In this document: in pieces, positions 1 to 7,510 of the stretch | How the letters are laid out: each line of letters starts with the position of its first letter | Position numbering within the stretch: position 1 is the first letter of the stretch | Origin: an uncultured Prevotella sp. | GTDB lineage: Bacteria; Bacteroidota; Bacteroidia; Bacteroidales; Bacteroidaceae | DNA length: 25,670 nt | Direction: 5' to 3' | NCBI GenBank assembly: GCA_934272845.1 | Contig: CAKQSF010000023.1 | Coordinates: 1-25,670 of the forward strand | Made by a program: the position numbers and the translations under genes | The notes under the pieces: model-generated | Databases searched by the model: none | Told to the model about the DNA's origin: nothing | What the model saw: the letters and a program-made list of their open reading frames with translations, nothing else

Positions 1-134
1 GAGAAAAGGTACGCAAGCATAATTATGAATTATGCATTATGCATTATGAATTAAACTATGCCATGGCGAGAAAAGGTGCGCAAGCATAATTATTAATTAT
101 TAATTATTAATTAAACTCTGCCCTAGGCGAGAAA
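1..134. repeat. Tandem GAGAAAAGG block with ATTATGM heptamers
   Basis: A unit opening with GAGAAAAGGT, followed by CGCAAGCATAATTAT, a heptamer array (ATTATGA or ATTATGC, later the TTATTAA variant) and a CTATGCCATGGC-like end, starts at 1, again at 68, and a third time at 129 where it is cut short. The same unit recurs once at 15827-15893, directly before another gene. The heptamers here run in the ATTATG direction relative to the downstream gene at 235. No coding capacity is visible. Confidence 0.85.
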
Positions 135-210
135 AGGGCTGTGAACGATAAAAACTTACTGTAAATATAAAAAAGTGGCAAAACTGCACGTTTTTGATAT
201 GAAAAATGTG

Positions 211-218
211 TAACTTTG
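211..218 (+). promoter_or_regulatory. -7 box (TAACTTTG) for the DUF4143 ATPase gene
   Basis: TAACTTTG fits the Bacteroidetes -7 consensus TAnnTTTG and lies 17 bp before the start codon at 235, giving a very short leader. A T-rich TTTTTG lies at about 191-196, closer than the usual -33 spacing, so the upstream element is weak or absent. Confidence 0.65.
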
Positions 219-234
219 CCAAAAAAACATATTT

Positions 235-1554
235 ATGGATATAAAACGCGAAATAATAGCAAGACTTAAAGCATGGAAAGACAATCCGCGCAGGAAGCCA
301 TTAGTACTACAAGGCGCACGTCAGGTAGGCAAATCGTGGGCACTAAAAAGATTTGGAACAGAATGTTTCGACACTACGGTGTATATAAACTTTGATACCA
401 TGCCCGACATAAAAGAAGACTTCAAACGCACCAAAGAGCCAGCGCGCTTGCTTAAAATGATGGAGATGGTAACGGGAAAGAATATACAGCCCTATACTAC
501 ACTTATAATATTTGACGAGATACAAGAGTGTAACGATGCGCTGAACTGTCTGAAATATTTTTGTGAAGACGCACCTCAATACGCTATAGTGTGCGCAGGC
601 TCACTGCTTGGCGTCGCACTCAACCGTACGGGAGCGTCATTCCCCGTGGGCAAGGTTGACTTCATGACACTATATCCCGTATCGTTCGAGGAATTTCTCT
701 GTGCATATAACGAGCGACTTTATGCTACATACGGCATGTTAGACAGCGCAATGCCAGTGCCAGAAACCGTGCATCAACAGTTTATTGATGCCTACAAGGT
801 GTATCTCGTGTTGGGCGGAATGCCCGAGGCGGTTAGCGCATACCTCGACACTAACGACTGGACGGTGGTAAAAAACATACAAGACGCCATATTACAGTCG
901 TATTCTCTCGACTTCGCTAAGCATATTAATAATAAAGACATACCGCGGGTGTTTCAGATATGGGCAAACCTTCAAAACCAACTGGCGCGCGAAGACCGCA
1001 AGTTTCGTTATGCCGACATACAGAAAGGTGCCAGGGCACGTGAATACGAAAGTGCCATAGAGTGGTTGGTACTCGCTGGGCTAGTACACCGCGTATATGC
1101 CATAGAGACACCACGCCTGCCACTCTCTGCTTACAAGAAAAGCAACGCTTTCAAACTCTACCTTAACGACGTAGGGCTATTAGGAAGAAAATTTGGGTTA
1201 GACGCCACAACCGTTCTCAAGGGCGACAAATTGTTTACGGAGTTCAAAGGAATACTAGCAGAGAACTATGTACTGCTGTCGTTAGTGCGTCAGTATGGTG
1301 GACAGCATTTCTATTGGACGTCAGGCAATACTGCCGAAGTAGAATTTGTGCTGCAACATGGAGGGGACATAATCCCAATAGAAGTGAAAGCAGACCGCAA
1401 CGTGACCGCCAAAAGCCTGGCATACTACCGTAAATCATACTCACCGCGCCAGTCCGTACGTTTCTCTACGCTTAACCTGCGCAAGGACGACGACTTGCTA
1501 AATATCCCACTGTATCTTGCTGACAGAATGACCTCTTTATTGTTAAATATATAA
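235..1554 (+). CDS. ATP-binding protein, AAA/DUF4143 family
   Basis: The 439-aa protein has an N-terminal P-loop ATPase with Walker A GARQVGKS at residues 27-34 and a Walker B-like LIIFDEIQE at 90-98. Its C-terminal half is of the DUF4143 type, ending in a PD-(D/E)XK-like patch (VEFVLQ, then IPIEVKAD at about 380-387). This is a common, multi-copy Bacteroidales family of about 400-450 aa, so the protein looks full length. Members are usually called predicted AAA+ ATPases. Their biological role is unsettled, and links to defence or toxin-antitoxin-like functions are speculative. The ATG lies just downstream of a good -7 box, which supports this start. It stands alone: repeat blocks lie upstream and a 3.6 kb repeat island downstream. 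No clear terminator follows. Confidence 0.9.
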   Translation: MDIKREIIARLKAWKDNPRRKPLVLQGARQVGKSWALKRFGTECFDTTVYINFDTMPDIKEDFKRTKEPARLLKMMEMVTGKNIQPYTTLIIFDEIQECNDALNCLKYFCEDAPQYAIVCAGSLLGVALNRTGASFPVGKVDFMTLYPVSFEEFLCAYNERLYATYGMLDSAMPVPETVHQQFIDAYKVYLVLGGMPEAVSAYLDTNDWTVVKNIQDAILQSYSLDFAKHINNKDIPRVFQIWANLQNQLAREDRKFRYADIQKGARAREYESAIEWLVLAGLVHRVYAIETPRLPLSAYKKSNAFKLYLNDVGLLGRKFGLDATTVLKGDKLFTEFKGILAENYVLLSLVRQYGGQHFYWTSGNTAEVEFVLQHGGDIIPIEVKADRNVTAKSLAYYRKSYSPRQSVRFSTLNLRKDDDLLNIPLYLADRMTSLLLNI

Positions 1555-1760
1555 CTTTCAACTGACTATATGTTACAATTTGTAAGCATCCCAGTCAGCA
1601 GGTAATCATGCCCTTTTTACGAGGTAATAATTAGTTAATTACAACGTAATAAGGCACAGACTGCGCACGGAGCCTAATGCAGATAAAACTGTAAGTAAAA
1701 CCGTGGTGTTTAGTTACAATTTTTCTTGAGTAAAGAAAAGTAACTGTTCAGCGATTATTA

Positions 1761-1983
1761 AATGGTGACTACGTGCAAAGTATAGTATAGTATAGTATAG
1801 TAATGGTGACTATGTGCATAGTATAGTAATGGTGACTACGTGCATAGTATAGTAATGGTGACTACGTGCAAAGAATAGTAATGGTGATTATATGCAAAGT
1901 ACAGTAATGGTGATTATGTGCAAAGAATAGTAATGGTGATTACGTGCAAAGAATAGTAATGGTGATTATGCGCAATGGATAGA
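1761..1983. repeat. 26-bp tandem repeat array, 8 units
   Basis: The unit is AATGGTGATTACGTGCAAAG followed by AATAGT (26 bp). The first copy (1761-1801) is enlarged to 41 bp by an internal ATAGT pentamer expansion. Seven further copies start at 1802, 1828, 1854, 1880, 1906, 1932 and 1958, differing at a few positions (GACTACG or GATTATG; AAAG or ATAG). The last copy runs into the nested palindrome at 1987. A four-unit version precedes the matching palindrome at 4262. Confidence 0.9.
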
Positions 1984-1986
1984 ATT

Positions 1987-2168
1987 AGCCTGGAAGGCTA
2001 TACTATGAGTAACCGTGGGCGAAGCCTACGGATTTTAGGTACAAACATTGTTTGCTGCCTGGAGGGCAGTACGCTGCAATTATGTACTGCCTTCCAGGCA
2101 GATGCTCATTTAACCCATCTAATCCGTAGGCTTCGCCCACGGTTACTCATAGTACAGCCTTCCAGTCT
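1987..2168. repeat. Nested palindrome, family A, copy 1
   Basis: The outer arms read AGCCTGGAAGGCT, then ACTATGAGTAACCGTGGGCG, then the AAGCCTACGGATT end on the left, and the reverse complement (starting AATCCGTAGGCTTCGCCCAC) on the right. Nested inside is a second inverted pair, CTGCCTGGAGGGCAGTAC with GTACTGCCTTCCAGGCAG. The GCCTGGAAGGC core is itself nearly palindromic, so the roughly 180-bp element can form a cruciform. An ATG-initiated open frame crosses it, but it is not conserved as coding sequence among copies. No transposase is nearby. Confidence 0.85.
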
Positions 2169-2189
2169 GAGAATAAGGAGAGTATCTAG

Positions 2190-2355
2190 AATCCGTGAAA
2201 AGACCTTTCCGTGCTCTCTGTGATATCTGTGTTCCTTTGATAAAAAAGGCGAGCGAGTAACACGACCAGCCCTTTCTCTCAGCACCTTCGGTACTGAGAA
2301 TATGTCAAAAGAACACAGATATCACAGAGTACACAGATGAATCTTTTCACGGATT
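2190..2355. repeat. Long inverted repeat, family B, copy 1
   Basis: The left arm reads AATCCGTGAAAAGACC with CTCTGTGATATCTGTGTTCC. The right arm carries the complement (GAACACAGATATCACAGAG, then CTTTTCACGGATT). The loop contains GGCGAGCG and a small hairpin around CAGCACCTTCGGTACTGAG. The right end is followed by a mini-hairpin, GTGCCTACGGCAC. Four more copies, whole or partial, lie between 2664 and 4714. Confidence 0.85.
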
Positions 2356-2390
2356 TTGTGCCTACGGCACTGGATATATAGAATCAAACA

Positions 2391-2610
2391 GAAATGATTT
2401 GAGAATACCAACAATATTGGTTGCTTTTATCTTTCAACATTAATCTCCATTAATCTAACGCTAATCTTTCATTAATCTATCTTCTAACGAAATATTTGAT
2501 TATATGTAGGCAAGAGCAAAAGTTTTAATGAGAGATTGATGTTAGATTAATGATGATTAATGTTATGGAAATAGTGCGAAGCACAATTATTACTTTTCTC
2601 AAATCATCTC
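2391..2610. repeat. AT-rich long inverted repeat, family C
   Basis: The outer arms GATTTGAGAA (about 2397) and TTCTCAAATC (about 2596) are complementary. Inside, a left arm built from repeated CATTAATCT words (2438-2481) faces AGATTGATGTTAGATTAATG-type words (about 2533-2565). Only one copy is seen in the window. No coding potential. Confidence 0.7.
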
Positions 2611-2644
2611 TTTTTGACTATAGAAAGAAAATCCGTCATTATCC

Positions 2645-2660
2645 AGCGTCGATAGACGCT
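2645..2660. repeat. AGCGTC-GATA-GACGCT mini-hairpin (also at 3885-3900)
   Basis: A perfect 6-bp stem closed by a GATA loop lies just before family B copy 2. The identical hairpin with similar flanks (AAATCCGTCAT upstream, AATCCGTG downstream) lies before copy 4 at 3885-3900, so the hairpin is part of the repeated unit. Confidence 0.8.
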
Positions 2661-2663
2661 AAA

Positions 2664-2841
2664 AATCCGTGAAAAGACCTATCCGTGACAGTCAGTGATA
2701 TCTGTGTTTCTTTGATTAAATAGTCGGTCGCCAAAGGCGAGCGTATAAGCACCCCACCCCTCTCTCAGCACCTTCGGTACTGAGAATATGTCAAAAGAAC
2801 ACAGATATCACAGAGTACACTGATGAGTCTTTTCACGGATT
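2664..2841. repeat. Long inverted repeat, family B, copy 2
   Basis: The architecture matches copy 1: left arm AATCCGTGAAAAGACCTATC, a loop with GGTCGCCAAAGGCGAGCG and the CAGCACCTTCGGTACTGAG hairpin, and right arm AACACAGATATCACAGAG ending CTTTTCACGGATT, then GTGCCTACGGCAC. It directly flanks the 3' end of the minus-strand gene at 2894. Confidence 0.85.
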
Positions 2842-2893
2842 TTGTGCCTACGGCACAGGATATATAGAAAAAGCATTGGTGAAACCAGTGGAC

Positions 2894-3274
2894 CTACAGC
2901 CCACTAATTCCGCCAACGCATATACCCTTATATCTCTCCAGCAGTGGCAGCATCTTCCGTCCCTTCCTTATCTGCGCTCGTCCCACAAGGTGGTAAGGGT
3001 TACACGGCGGCGTAACATGCACTATCAAGCACACACGCCTCACAAGTTCACGAAACGTCATAGGCAAACCCTCAGCATCGCGCATAAGGTCGGTGCAGAA
3101 GAGAATGTGAGTCATCTCCATGAGGTCCGTCTTAGTAGAATTCCACGTAAGACCCTCCTCCTCTTTGTGCGTCAGCAGGCGCTGCATGTCACAGACAATA
3201 CGCTCACGCACCTCTTTTTCTTTCATTTTCATCATTTGCATTTCCTTTTCTTTTGTTACTAAAATGTTTTTCAT
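2894..3274 (-). CDS. Small conserved-type hypothetical protein (126 aa)
   Basis: Minus-strand ORF starting at 3274 and ending TAG at 2894. The first 25 residues are charged and Met/Lys/Glu rich (KEKEMQMMKMKEKE), probably helical. The rest resembles a small folded protein with conserved-looking words such as GLPMTFRELVRRVCLI and PCNPYHLVGRAQ. I do not recognise a named family, though the pattern is reminiscent of small Bacteroidales hypothetical proteins. A TAACTTTG -7 box on the minus strand about 40 bp upstream supports expression in this direction, and the opposite-strand frame lacks such support. A short match to its 3' end, also encoding CVGGISGL plus a stop, occurs at about 16924-16950, suggesting a multi-copy family with decayed relatives. 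Confidence 0.6.
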   Translation of the reverse strand: MKNILVTKEKEMQMMKMKEKEVRERIVCDMQRLLTHKEEEGLTWNSTKTDLMEMTHILFCTDLMRDAEGLPMTFRELVRRVCLIVHVTPPCNPYHLVGRAQIRKGRKMLPLLERYKGICVGGISGL

Positions 3275-3316
3275 GCGTATTAGATTAATGTTTTACATAG
3301 TATTAGATTTCGCATG

Positions 3317-3343
3317 CAAAGTTATTGCGTAAGTGTGCACAAA
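3317..3343 (-). promoter_or_regulatory. Promoter for the 126-aa minus-strand gene
   Basis: Read on the minus strand, TAACTTTG (3324-3317) matches the -7 consensus, with a TTTG at 3343-3340. The 15-bp spacer is shorter than usual. The start codon lies about 40 bp downstream. Confidence 0.55.
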
Positions 3344-3420
3344 CAGTTCAATCAGAAAATTTCTTAGTTAAAGAACTTAAATATTTTAATAAAATTAACT
3401 TAACAGACTGTGTAAATAAC

Positions 3421-3667
3421 TAGCCTGGAGTGCAGTACTATGAGTAACCGTTAGCCAGGAGTGCAGTACTATGAGTAACCGTTAGCCTGGAGGGCAGTAC
3501 TATGAGTAACCGTGGGCGAAGCCTGCGGATATGGTGTAGCCAGAAAGGCATCTGCCTGGAGGGCAGTACACCATCAGCAGTGTACTGCCCTCCAGGCAGC
3601 AAACGATGTTTGTACCTAAAATCCGTAGGCTGCGCCCACGGTTACTCATAGTATTGGCTTCCAGCCA
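3421..3667. repeat. Nested palindrome, family A, copy 2, left arm triplicated
   Basis: The left arm unit (TAGCCTGGAGTGCAGTACTA plus TGAGTAACCGT, 31 bp) is present three times, starting at 3421, 3452 and 3483. It is followed by one full nested palindrome (inner pair TGCCTGGAGGGCAGTACAC and GTGTACTGCCCTCCAGGCA) and a single right arm ending TTGGCTTCCAGCCA. Arm amplification on one side only suggests slippage or unequal recombination within the element. Confidence 0.85.
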
Positions 3668-3700
3668 AGGCAAGCGGCAAAGCCGAGTTCAGCCAATGAC
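3663..3700. repeat. Fragment of the 69-bp repeat, inverted relative to 11612
   Basis: CCAAGGCAAGCGGCAAAGCC, continuing GAGTTCAGCCAA, is nearly the reverse complement of part of the 69-bp direct repeat at 11612-11749. In both places the sequence abuts a family A palindrome. Confidence 0.7.
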
Positions 3701-3784
3701 AGTATAACATCGCCATGTAGCGAATATGCGTGCGTAAGCGCCCCTATGGAGTAAGCATCAGCGCCTTCGGCTGCTGACACGTGG

Positions 3785-3835
3785 TCAAAAGCACACGGAT
3801 ATCACAGACAGTCACGGATATGTCTTTTCACGGAT
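3785..3835. repeat. Half copy of family B (right arm only, copy 3)
   Basis: TCAAAAGCACACGGATATCA through CTTTTCACGGATT matches the right arm of the other copies and is followed by the GTGCCTACGGCAC mini-hairpin. No matching left arm lies immediately upstream; a different CAGCGCCTTCGGCTGCTG hairpin is there instead. Confidence 0.75.
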
Positions 3836-3903
3836 TTCGTGCCTACGGCACAGGATATTTTTAATGATTAAATCCGTCATATCCAGCGTCGATAGACGCT
3901 GAG

Positions 3904-4084
3904 AATCCGTGAAAAGACCTATCCGTGCTCTCTGTGATATCAGTGTTCCTTTGATTAAAAAGTCGGTCGCCAAAGGCGAGCGAGTAACACGACTCGTCCC
4001 CCTCTCTCAGCACCTATGGTACTGAGAAGTTGTCAAAAGCACACGGATATCACAGACAGTCACGGATGAGTCTTTTCACGGATT
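3904..4084. repeat. Long inverted repeat, family B, copy 4
   Basis: Full copy with left arm AATCCGTGAAAAGACCTATC, loop GGTCGCCAAAGGCGAGCG, hairpin CAGCACCTATGGTACTGAG and right arm ending CTTTTCACGGATT. It is followed by GTGCCTACGGCAC and then GGTGGGGAGGCACGTATTAT, which also follows copy 5. Confidence 0.85.
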
Positions 4085-4154
4085 TTGTGCCTACGGCACT
4101 GGATAAATAAAAGGTGGGGAGGCACGTATTATGGTAACAATTCAGCGATTATTA

Positions 4155-4258
4155 AATGGTGATTATATGCAAAGTACAGTAATGGTGATTATGTGCAAAG
4201 AATAGTAATGGTGATTACGTGCAAAGAATAGTAATGGTGATTATGTGCAATGGATAGA
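4155..4258. repeat. 26-bp tandem repeat array, 4 units
   Basis: Units start at 4155, 4181, 4207 and 4233. They correspond closely to the last four units of the 1761-1983 array, preceded by the same TTCAGCGATTATTA sequence. Together with the following palindrome this is a segmental duplicate of about 1750-2230. Confidence 0.9.
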
Positions 4259-4261
4259 ATT

Positions 4262-4443
4262 AGCCTGGAAGGCTATACTATGAGTAACCGTGGGCGCAGC
4301 CTACGGATTTTAGGTACAAACATTGTTTGCTGCCTGGAGGGCAGTACGCTGCAATTATGTACTGCCTTCCAGGCAGATGCTCATTTAACCCATCTAATCC
4401 GTAGGCTTCGCCCACGGTTACTAACTGTACAGCCTTCCAGGCT
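4262..4443. repeat. Nested palindrome, family A, copy 3
   Basis: Almost identical to copy 1 over the full length (the left arm has GGGCGCAGCC instead of GGGCGAAGCC; the right arm has TTACTAACTGTAC in place of TTACTCATAGTAC). Like copy 1 it is preceded by a 26-bp array and followed, after AGAATAAGGAGAG, by a family B element. Confidence 0.88.
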
Positions 4444-4464
4444 GAGAATAAGGAGAGAACCTAG

Positions 4465-4714
4465 AATCCGTGAAAAGACCTATCCGTGCTCTCTGTGATA
4501 TCAGTGTTCCTTTGATTAAAAAGGCGAGCGTATAAGCCCCCCCCTCTCTCTCAGCACCTACGGTACTGAGAAGTTGTCAAAAGAACACGGATATCACGGA
4601 GAGCACGGATGAGTCTTTTCACGTATATCACGGATATCACGGAGTGCACAGATGAGTCTTTTCACGGATATCACTGATATCACAGACTGTCACGGATGAG
4701 TCTTTTCACGGATT
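4465..4714. repeat. Long inverted repeat, family B, copy 5, right arm amplified
   Basis: One left arm (AATCCGTGAAAAGACCTATC), the CAGCACCTACGGTACTGAG hairpin, then a right-arm module (ACGGATATCAC ... GATGAGTCTTTTCACG) repeated three times with small differences. The last module ends CTTTTCACGGATT and is followed by GTGCCTACGGCAC. Confidence 0.85.
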
Positions 4715-4802
4715 TCGTGCCTACGGCACAGGATATATAAAAGGTGGGGAGGCACGTATTATGAAGATGTTATTAATTTTTGTTAAATATATTATAAAAT
4801 GC

Positions 4803-4831
4803 TTTGATTTCGTAGAATATTATTAACTTTG
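4803..4831 (+). promoter_or_regulatory. Candidate promoter upstream of the 692-aa secreted protein
   Basis: TAACTTTG at 4824-4831 with TTTG at 4803-4806 (17-bp spacer). If this drives the gene at 5157, the leader is about 320 nt and contains a decayed family A palindrome. No closer TAnnTTTG box was found. Short frames at 4850-4960 lack a credible start. Confidence 0.5.
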
Positions 4832-4987
4832 CATCGGTTTCATACATCATGAGGCAACAAATCGTTAACAGTCTGTAATTTTAGTAGCGATTGCTTTTTT
4901 GGTGTATTTGATGCCGTTATTGCTAATCGTAGTGATGCAAAACTAACCATTTCGGTACTTTTCCGTAAATGCTATCAGCAAGGTACA

Positions 4988-5065
4988 ACCTTCCAGGCTG
5001 ACGACAGGTATAGTACTTTAACATCCGTAGGCTACGCCCGCGGTTGCTTAGGGTACAGTCTTCAG
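4988..5065. repeat. Degenerate family A palindrome remnant in a leader
   Basis: ACCTTCCAGGCTG followed by CATCCGTAGGCTACGCCCGC and GGTACAGTCTTCAG resembles the inner and outer right arms of family A with several substitutions. It lies between the candidate promoter at 4803 and the start codon at 5157. Confidence 0.65.
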
Positions 5066-5156
5066 TGGTGATAGGCATACATGGATAGGTGCGCGAAGAA
5101 TATGACGTAGAAGGGAAAAAAAATTAATCAATAATCTAAAAACTAACTAAACTTTT

Positions 5157-7235
5157 ATGAAAAAGAAATTACTTAATCTAATGATGCTCCTCGTGGCTTT
5201 GCTCATGGGGGGGGGAGCGTATGCAAAGGTTACAACACTCCCTGTAACCGAGAACTTTGATGCTGGAACAGCAGGAATATTTAGTGTAGGAACAATAGTT
5301 AATACCAGTAATATAGGTAACGTACTTGCTATAGGAAATGCTACACTAGATTTTGTATCTGAAAAAGATGTAACACAACCATATTCACTGGCAGAAAATG
5401 AGAAAGTAGTTATTTCGTATAAACAATATAATGGATATCTTTCGACTGGTAAGATCAGTACAATGGAATTGAAAAATTCTGATGGGGTAACTTTGTTAGG
5501 ATACACTTATAATACATCCGGAAATATAACGGATGTTAAGATAAATGGAGAAACTGTAGATGGTTTTACTGCATTTTCTGCCGCTAGTTACAATGGTAGT
5601 AAAAATGTAAACGGATTTTCTGGAAATGGTAAACCGTATGTAAATAAAGAAGGATATAATCCTCAAATTACTGTTAGTATTTTGCAAAGTGGATATATAG
5701 AAATTTCTTTTGTAGGAAAAAACGGAAACGGCTCATATAATAAAAAATTTTCAGGAATGCTTGGAGATGAAGTTAAGAAAGATTTAAAAACTTTATCTTT
5801 TACAAGTACGATAGACAATGAAGATAGACGTTGCGCTATTGATGATATATCCATTACTTCTGTAATTCAAGAAATTACGTTTGTTAATTATACTATAAAA
5901 AGAAAATGTGGTGATGAAGAACTAAATTTTGAAAGTTCGGTGATTGCGAATGGAACTGAGTTAACTGTTGACAAGAATCCTTATTGGAAAGACAATCAGA
6001 AGTACATTTATGTAAGCGATGACTTCTCTACTGTTGGTGCTGTAACTGACGGTAAAGACAACGTCTATACTATCACATATCGCAAGGCTGATACATACAA
6101 CTATACAGTTAAAGATAATTTCAACAATACACTTGCAAATAGTAGTTGTTTTGAAGGCGAGAGCGTGGCTATTCCATATCCAAAATATGTTATTAACTCA
6201 GGAGCACTTTATACAAAAAATGCCATAAGTAGTCAGTATAAGGATAAAATAACTCCTGATAAGGATGGGTATAGCAAGACTTTTGATTATAGCGCAGCGA
6301 ATATTAATAATGTAGTATATTATTCTGAGGCTGAAAATATAAGTGGACTTACTGTTAATACTACGGGTAATGTTGATGTACGTGCCTCAAACGCTCTTGC
6401 CGCTCTCGCTAAGGAGGATACAAAGATAACAACACTGCCCGCTGGTAAGTACATAATTCATGCAGGTGTCTTCTCAAGTGCGGGAACCCCAAACTATATC
6501 ATCAAGATTGCAGCGGGTGAAAACATTTATGAAGCATCTGTAAAACAAGTAAACGCTTCAGAGGTAAATTCTGAAGTTATTACCCTGGAGCAAGCATCGG
6601 ACATCGTGCTGAAGTCTGAGGGTATGGGTAACAATAACCTTCTCGACTACATCTACATCACCAAGACTGCGGAAACAGTAGACCTCAACACTGACCACAC
6701 CTACACTACCTACTGCCCAGCAACAGACCTCGACTTCACTGGCGTGGAGGACGTAGAGGTTTACAAGGCAAAGGTAAGCGGCGACAAGGTTGTTACAACA
6801 AAGGTTGAAGGTAAGGTGAAGGCTGGCGAAGGCATCATTATTAAGAATGTGAACAATGTGGAGTCAGTAACAGTGCCTACTACTACTGGAGCAGGGACAC
6901 TCACAGACAACCAACTCGTGGGCGCACAGACAGCCATCAGCGACTGGACAGGCAAGAACGCTTACATGCTCGTTTGCAATAACGGTGTATATGAGTTCCA
7001 GAAGATAGGCTCTGGTACGCTGAAGGCTGGTAAGGCATATCTCAATGTTCCTTCAGAGGCTGGCGCTAAGCCTAGCGTACTCGTCTTCGGTGACAACAAC
7101 GCTACTGCTATCAGCGGTGTAGAGGAGAAGGCAGAGGCTCAAAGCGCTGCTATCTATAACATGCAGGGCATAAAGGTAGAGAAGGCTGAGAAGGGCGGAC
7201 TCTATATTATTAACGGTAAGAAGTATATTAAGTAA
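5157..7235 (+). CDS. Secreted protein with Prevotella-type C-terminal tail (692 aa)
   Basis: Residues 1-23 form a signal peptide (KKK, then a Leu/Met-rich core, cleavage likely after AYA). Residues about 25-240 look like an all-beta, jelly-roll-like domain (NFDAGTAG near the start). A middle region of about 240-400 carries repeated Tyr/Asn-rich strands. Residues about 400-650 look like further beta modules. The last 40 residues (IYNMQGIKV ... GGLYIINGKKYIK) match the C-terminal tail of many Prevotella and Bacteroides surface proteins, likely a sorting-type domain. Ligand and function are unknown. Two oddities: nine consecutive G at 5207-5215 inside the signal peptide, and a marked composition shift near 6370, the first part being AT-rich and the last third close to the neighbouring genes. 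A 54-aa peptide gene follows. Confidence 0.85.
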   Translation: MKKKLLNLMMLLVALLMGGGAYAKVTTLPVTENFDAGTAGIFSVGTIVNTSNIGNVLAIGNATLDFVSEKDVTQPYSLAENEKVVISYKQYNGYLSTGKISTMELKNSDGVTLLGYTYNTSGNITDVKINGETVDGFTAFSAASYNGSKNVNGFSGNGKPYVNKEGYNPQITVSILQSGYIEISFVGKNGNGSYNKKFSGMLGDEVKKDLKTLSFTSTIDNEDRRCAIDDISITSVIQEITFVNYTIKRKCGDEELNFESSVIANGTELTVDKNPYWKDNQKYIYVSDDFSTVGAVTDGKDNVYTITYRKADTYNYTVKDNFNNTLANSSCFEGESVAIPYPKYVINSGALYTKNAISSQYKDKITPDKDGYSKTFDYSAANINNVVYYSEAENISGLTVNTTGNVDVRASNALAALAKEDTKITTLPAGKYIIHAGVFSSAGTPNYIIKIAAGENIYEASVKQVNASEVNSEVITLEQASDIVLKSEGMGNNNLLDYIYITKTAETVDLNTDHTYTTYCPATDLDFTGVEDVEVYKAKVSGDKVVTTKVEGKVKAGEGIIIKNVNNVESVTVPTTTGAGTLTDNQLVGAQTAISDWTGKNAYMLVCNNGVYEFQKIGSGTLKAGKAYLNVPSEAGAKPSVLVFGDNNATAISGVEEKAEAQSAAIYNMQGIKVEKAEKGGLYIINGKKYIK

Positions 7236-7500
7236 GTCGTTTGGTCGTTTAGTAGATTAGTAGATTGGTCGTTTGGTAGATTGGGAGATTGGTCGTTTGG
7301 TAGATTGGGAGATTGGTCGTTTGGTAGATTAGGAGATTGGTCGTTTGGTAGATTAGTATCTGCGCAAATAGCCCAACCACTAAACCACTAAATCACTAAA
7401 CCACTAATCTACCAAACCACCAAACGACCAACTAAACCACTAATCTACCAAACCACCAGACGACCAACTAAACCACCAAACCACTAAATAACAAAACAAC
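7236..7500. repeat. Octamer array in two opposing orientations
   Basis: Immediately after the stop codon, 7236-7356 holds GT-rich octamers (GTTTGGTA, GATTGGTC, GATTGGGA). After a short centre near 7357-7371, AC-rich octamers of the opposite sense (ACCAAACG, ACTAAACC, ATCTACCA) run to 7500, just before the ATG at 7511. The halves are complementary in type and could pair into an imperfect stem over 100 bp long between the two genes. Confidence 0.9.
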
Positions 7501-7510
7501 AAGAATAGCA

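Noticed and set aside
1761..1983. CRISPR array
   Set aside because: Units are contiguous 26-bp copies without unique spacers, and no cas gene is near. The same holds for the 9-, 20- and 31-bp arrays.
1880..1983. Minus-strand TACTTTGC words in the 26-bp repeats as promoters
   Set aside because: They have one base fewer than TAnnTTTG needs and no downstream gene in that direction.
1975..2223. 82-aa plus-strand frame, with a near-identical frame at 4250-4498
   Set aside because: Both run through the 26-bp repeat end, the family A palindrome and the family B arm. The similarity reflects duplicated repeats, and other copies are not open.
2876..3262. 128-aa plus-strand frame opposite the 126-aa gene
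   Set aside because: Low-complexity His/Phe-rich translation without promoter; the minus strand has a -7 box and a more protein-like sequence.
4850..4965. Hydrophobic or protein-like short frames in the leader of the 692-aa gene
   Set aside because: No start codon in the frame; stop codons close upstream; cannot be separated from chance.
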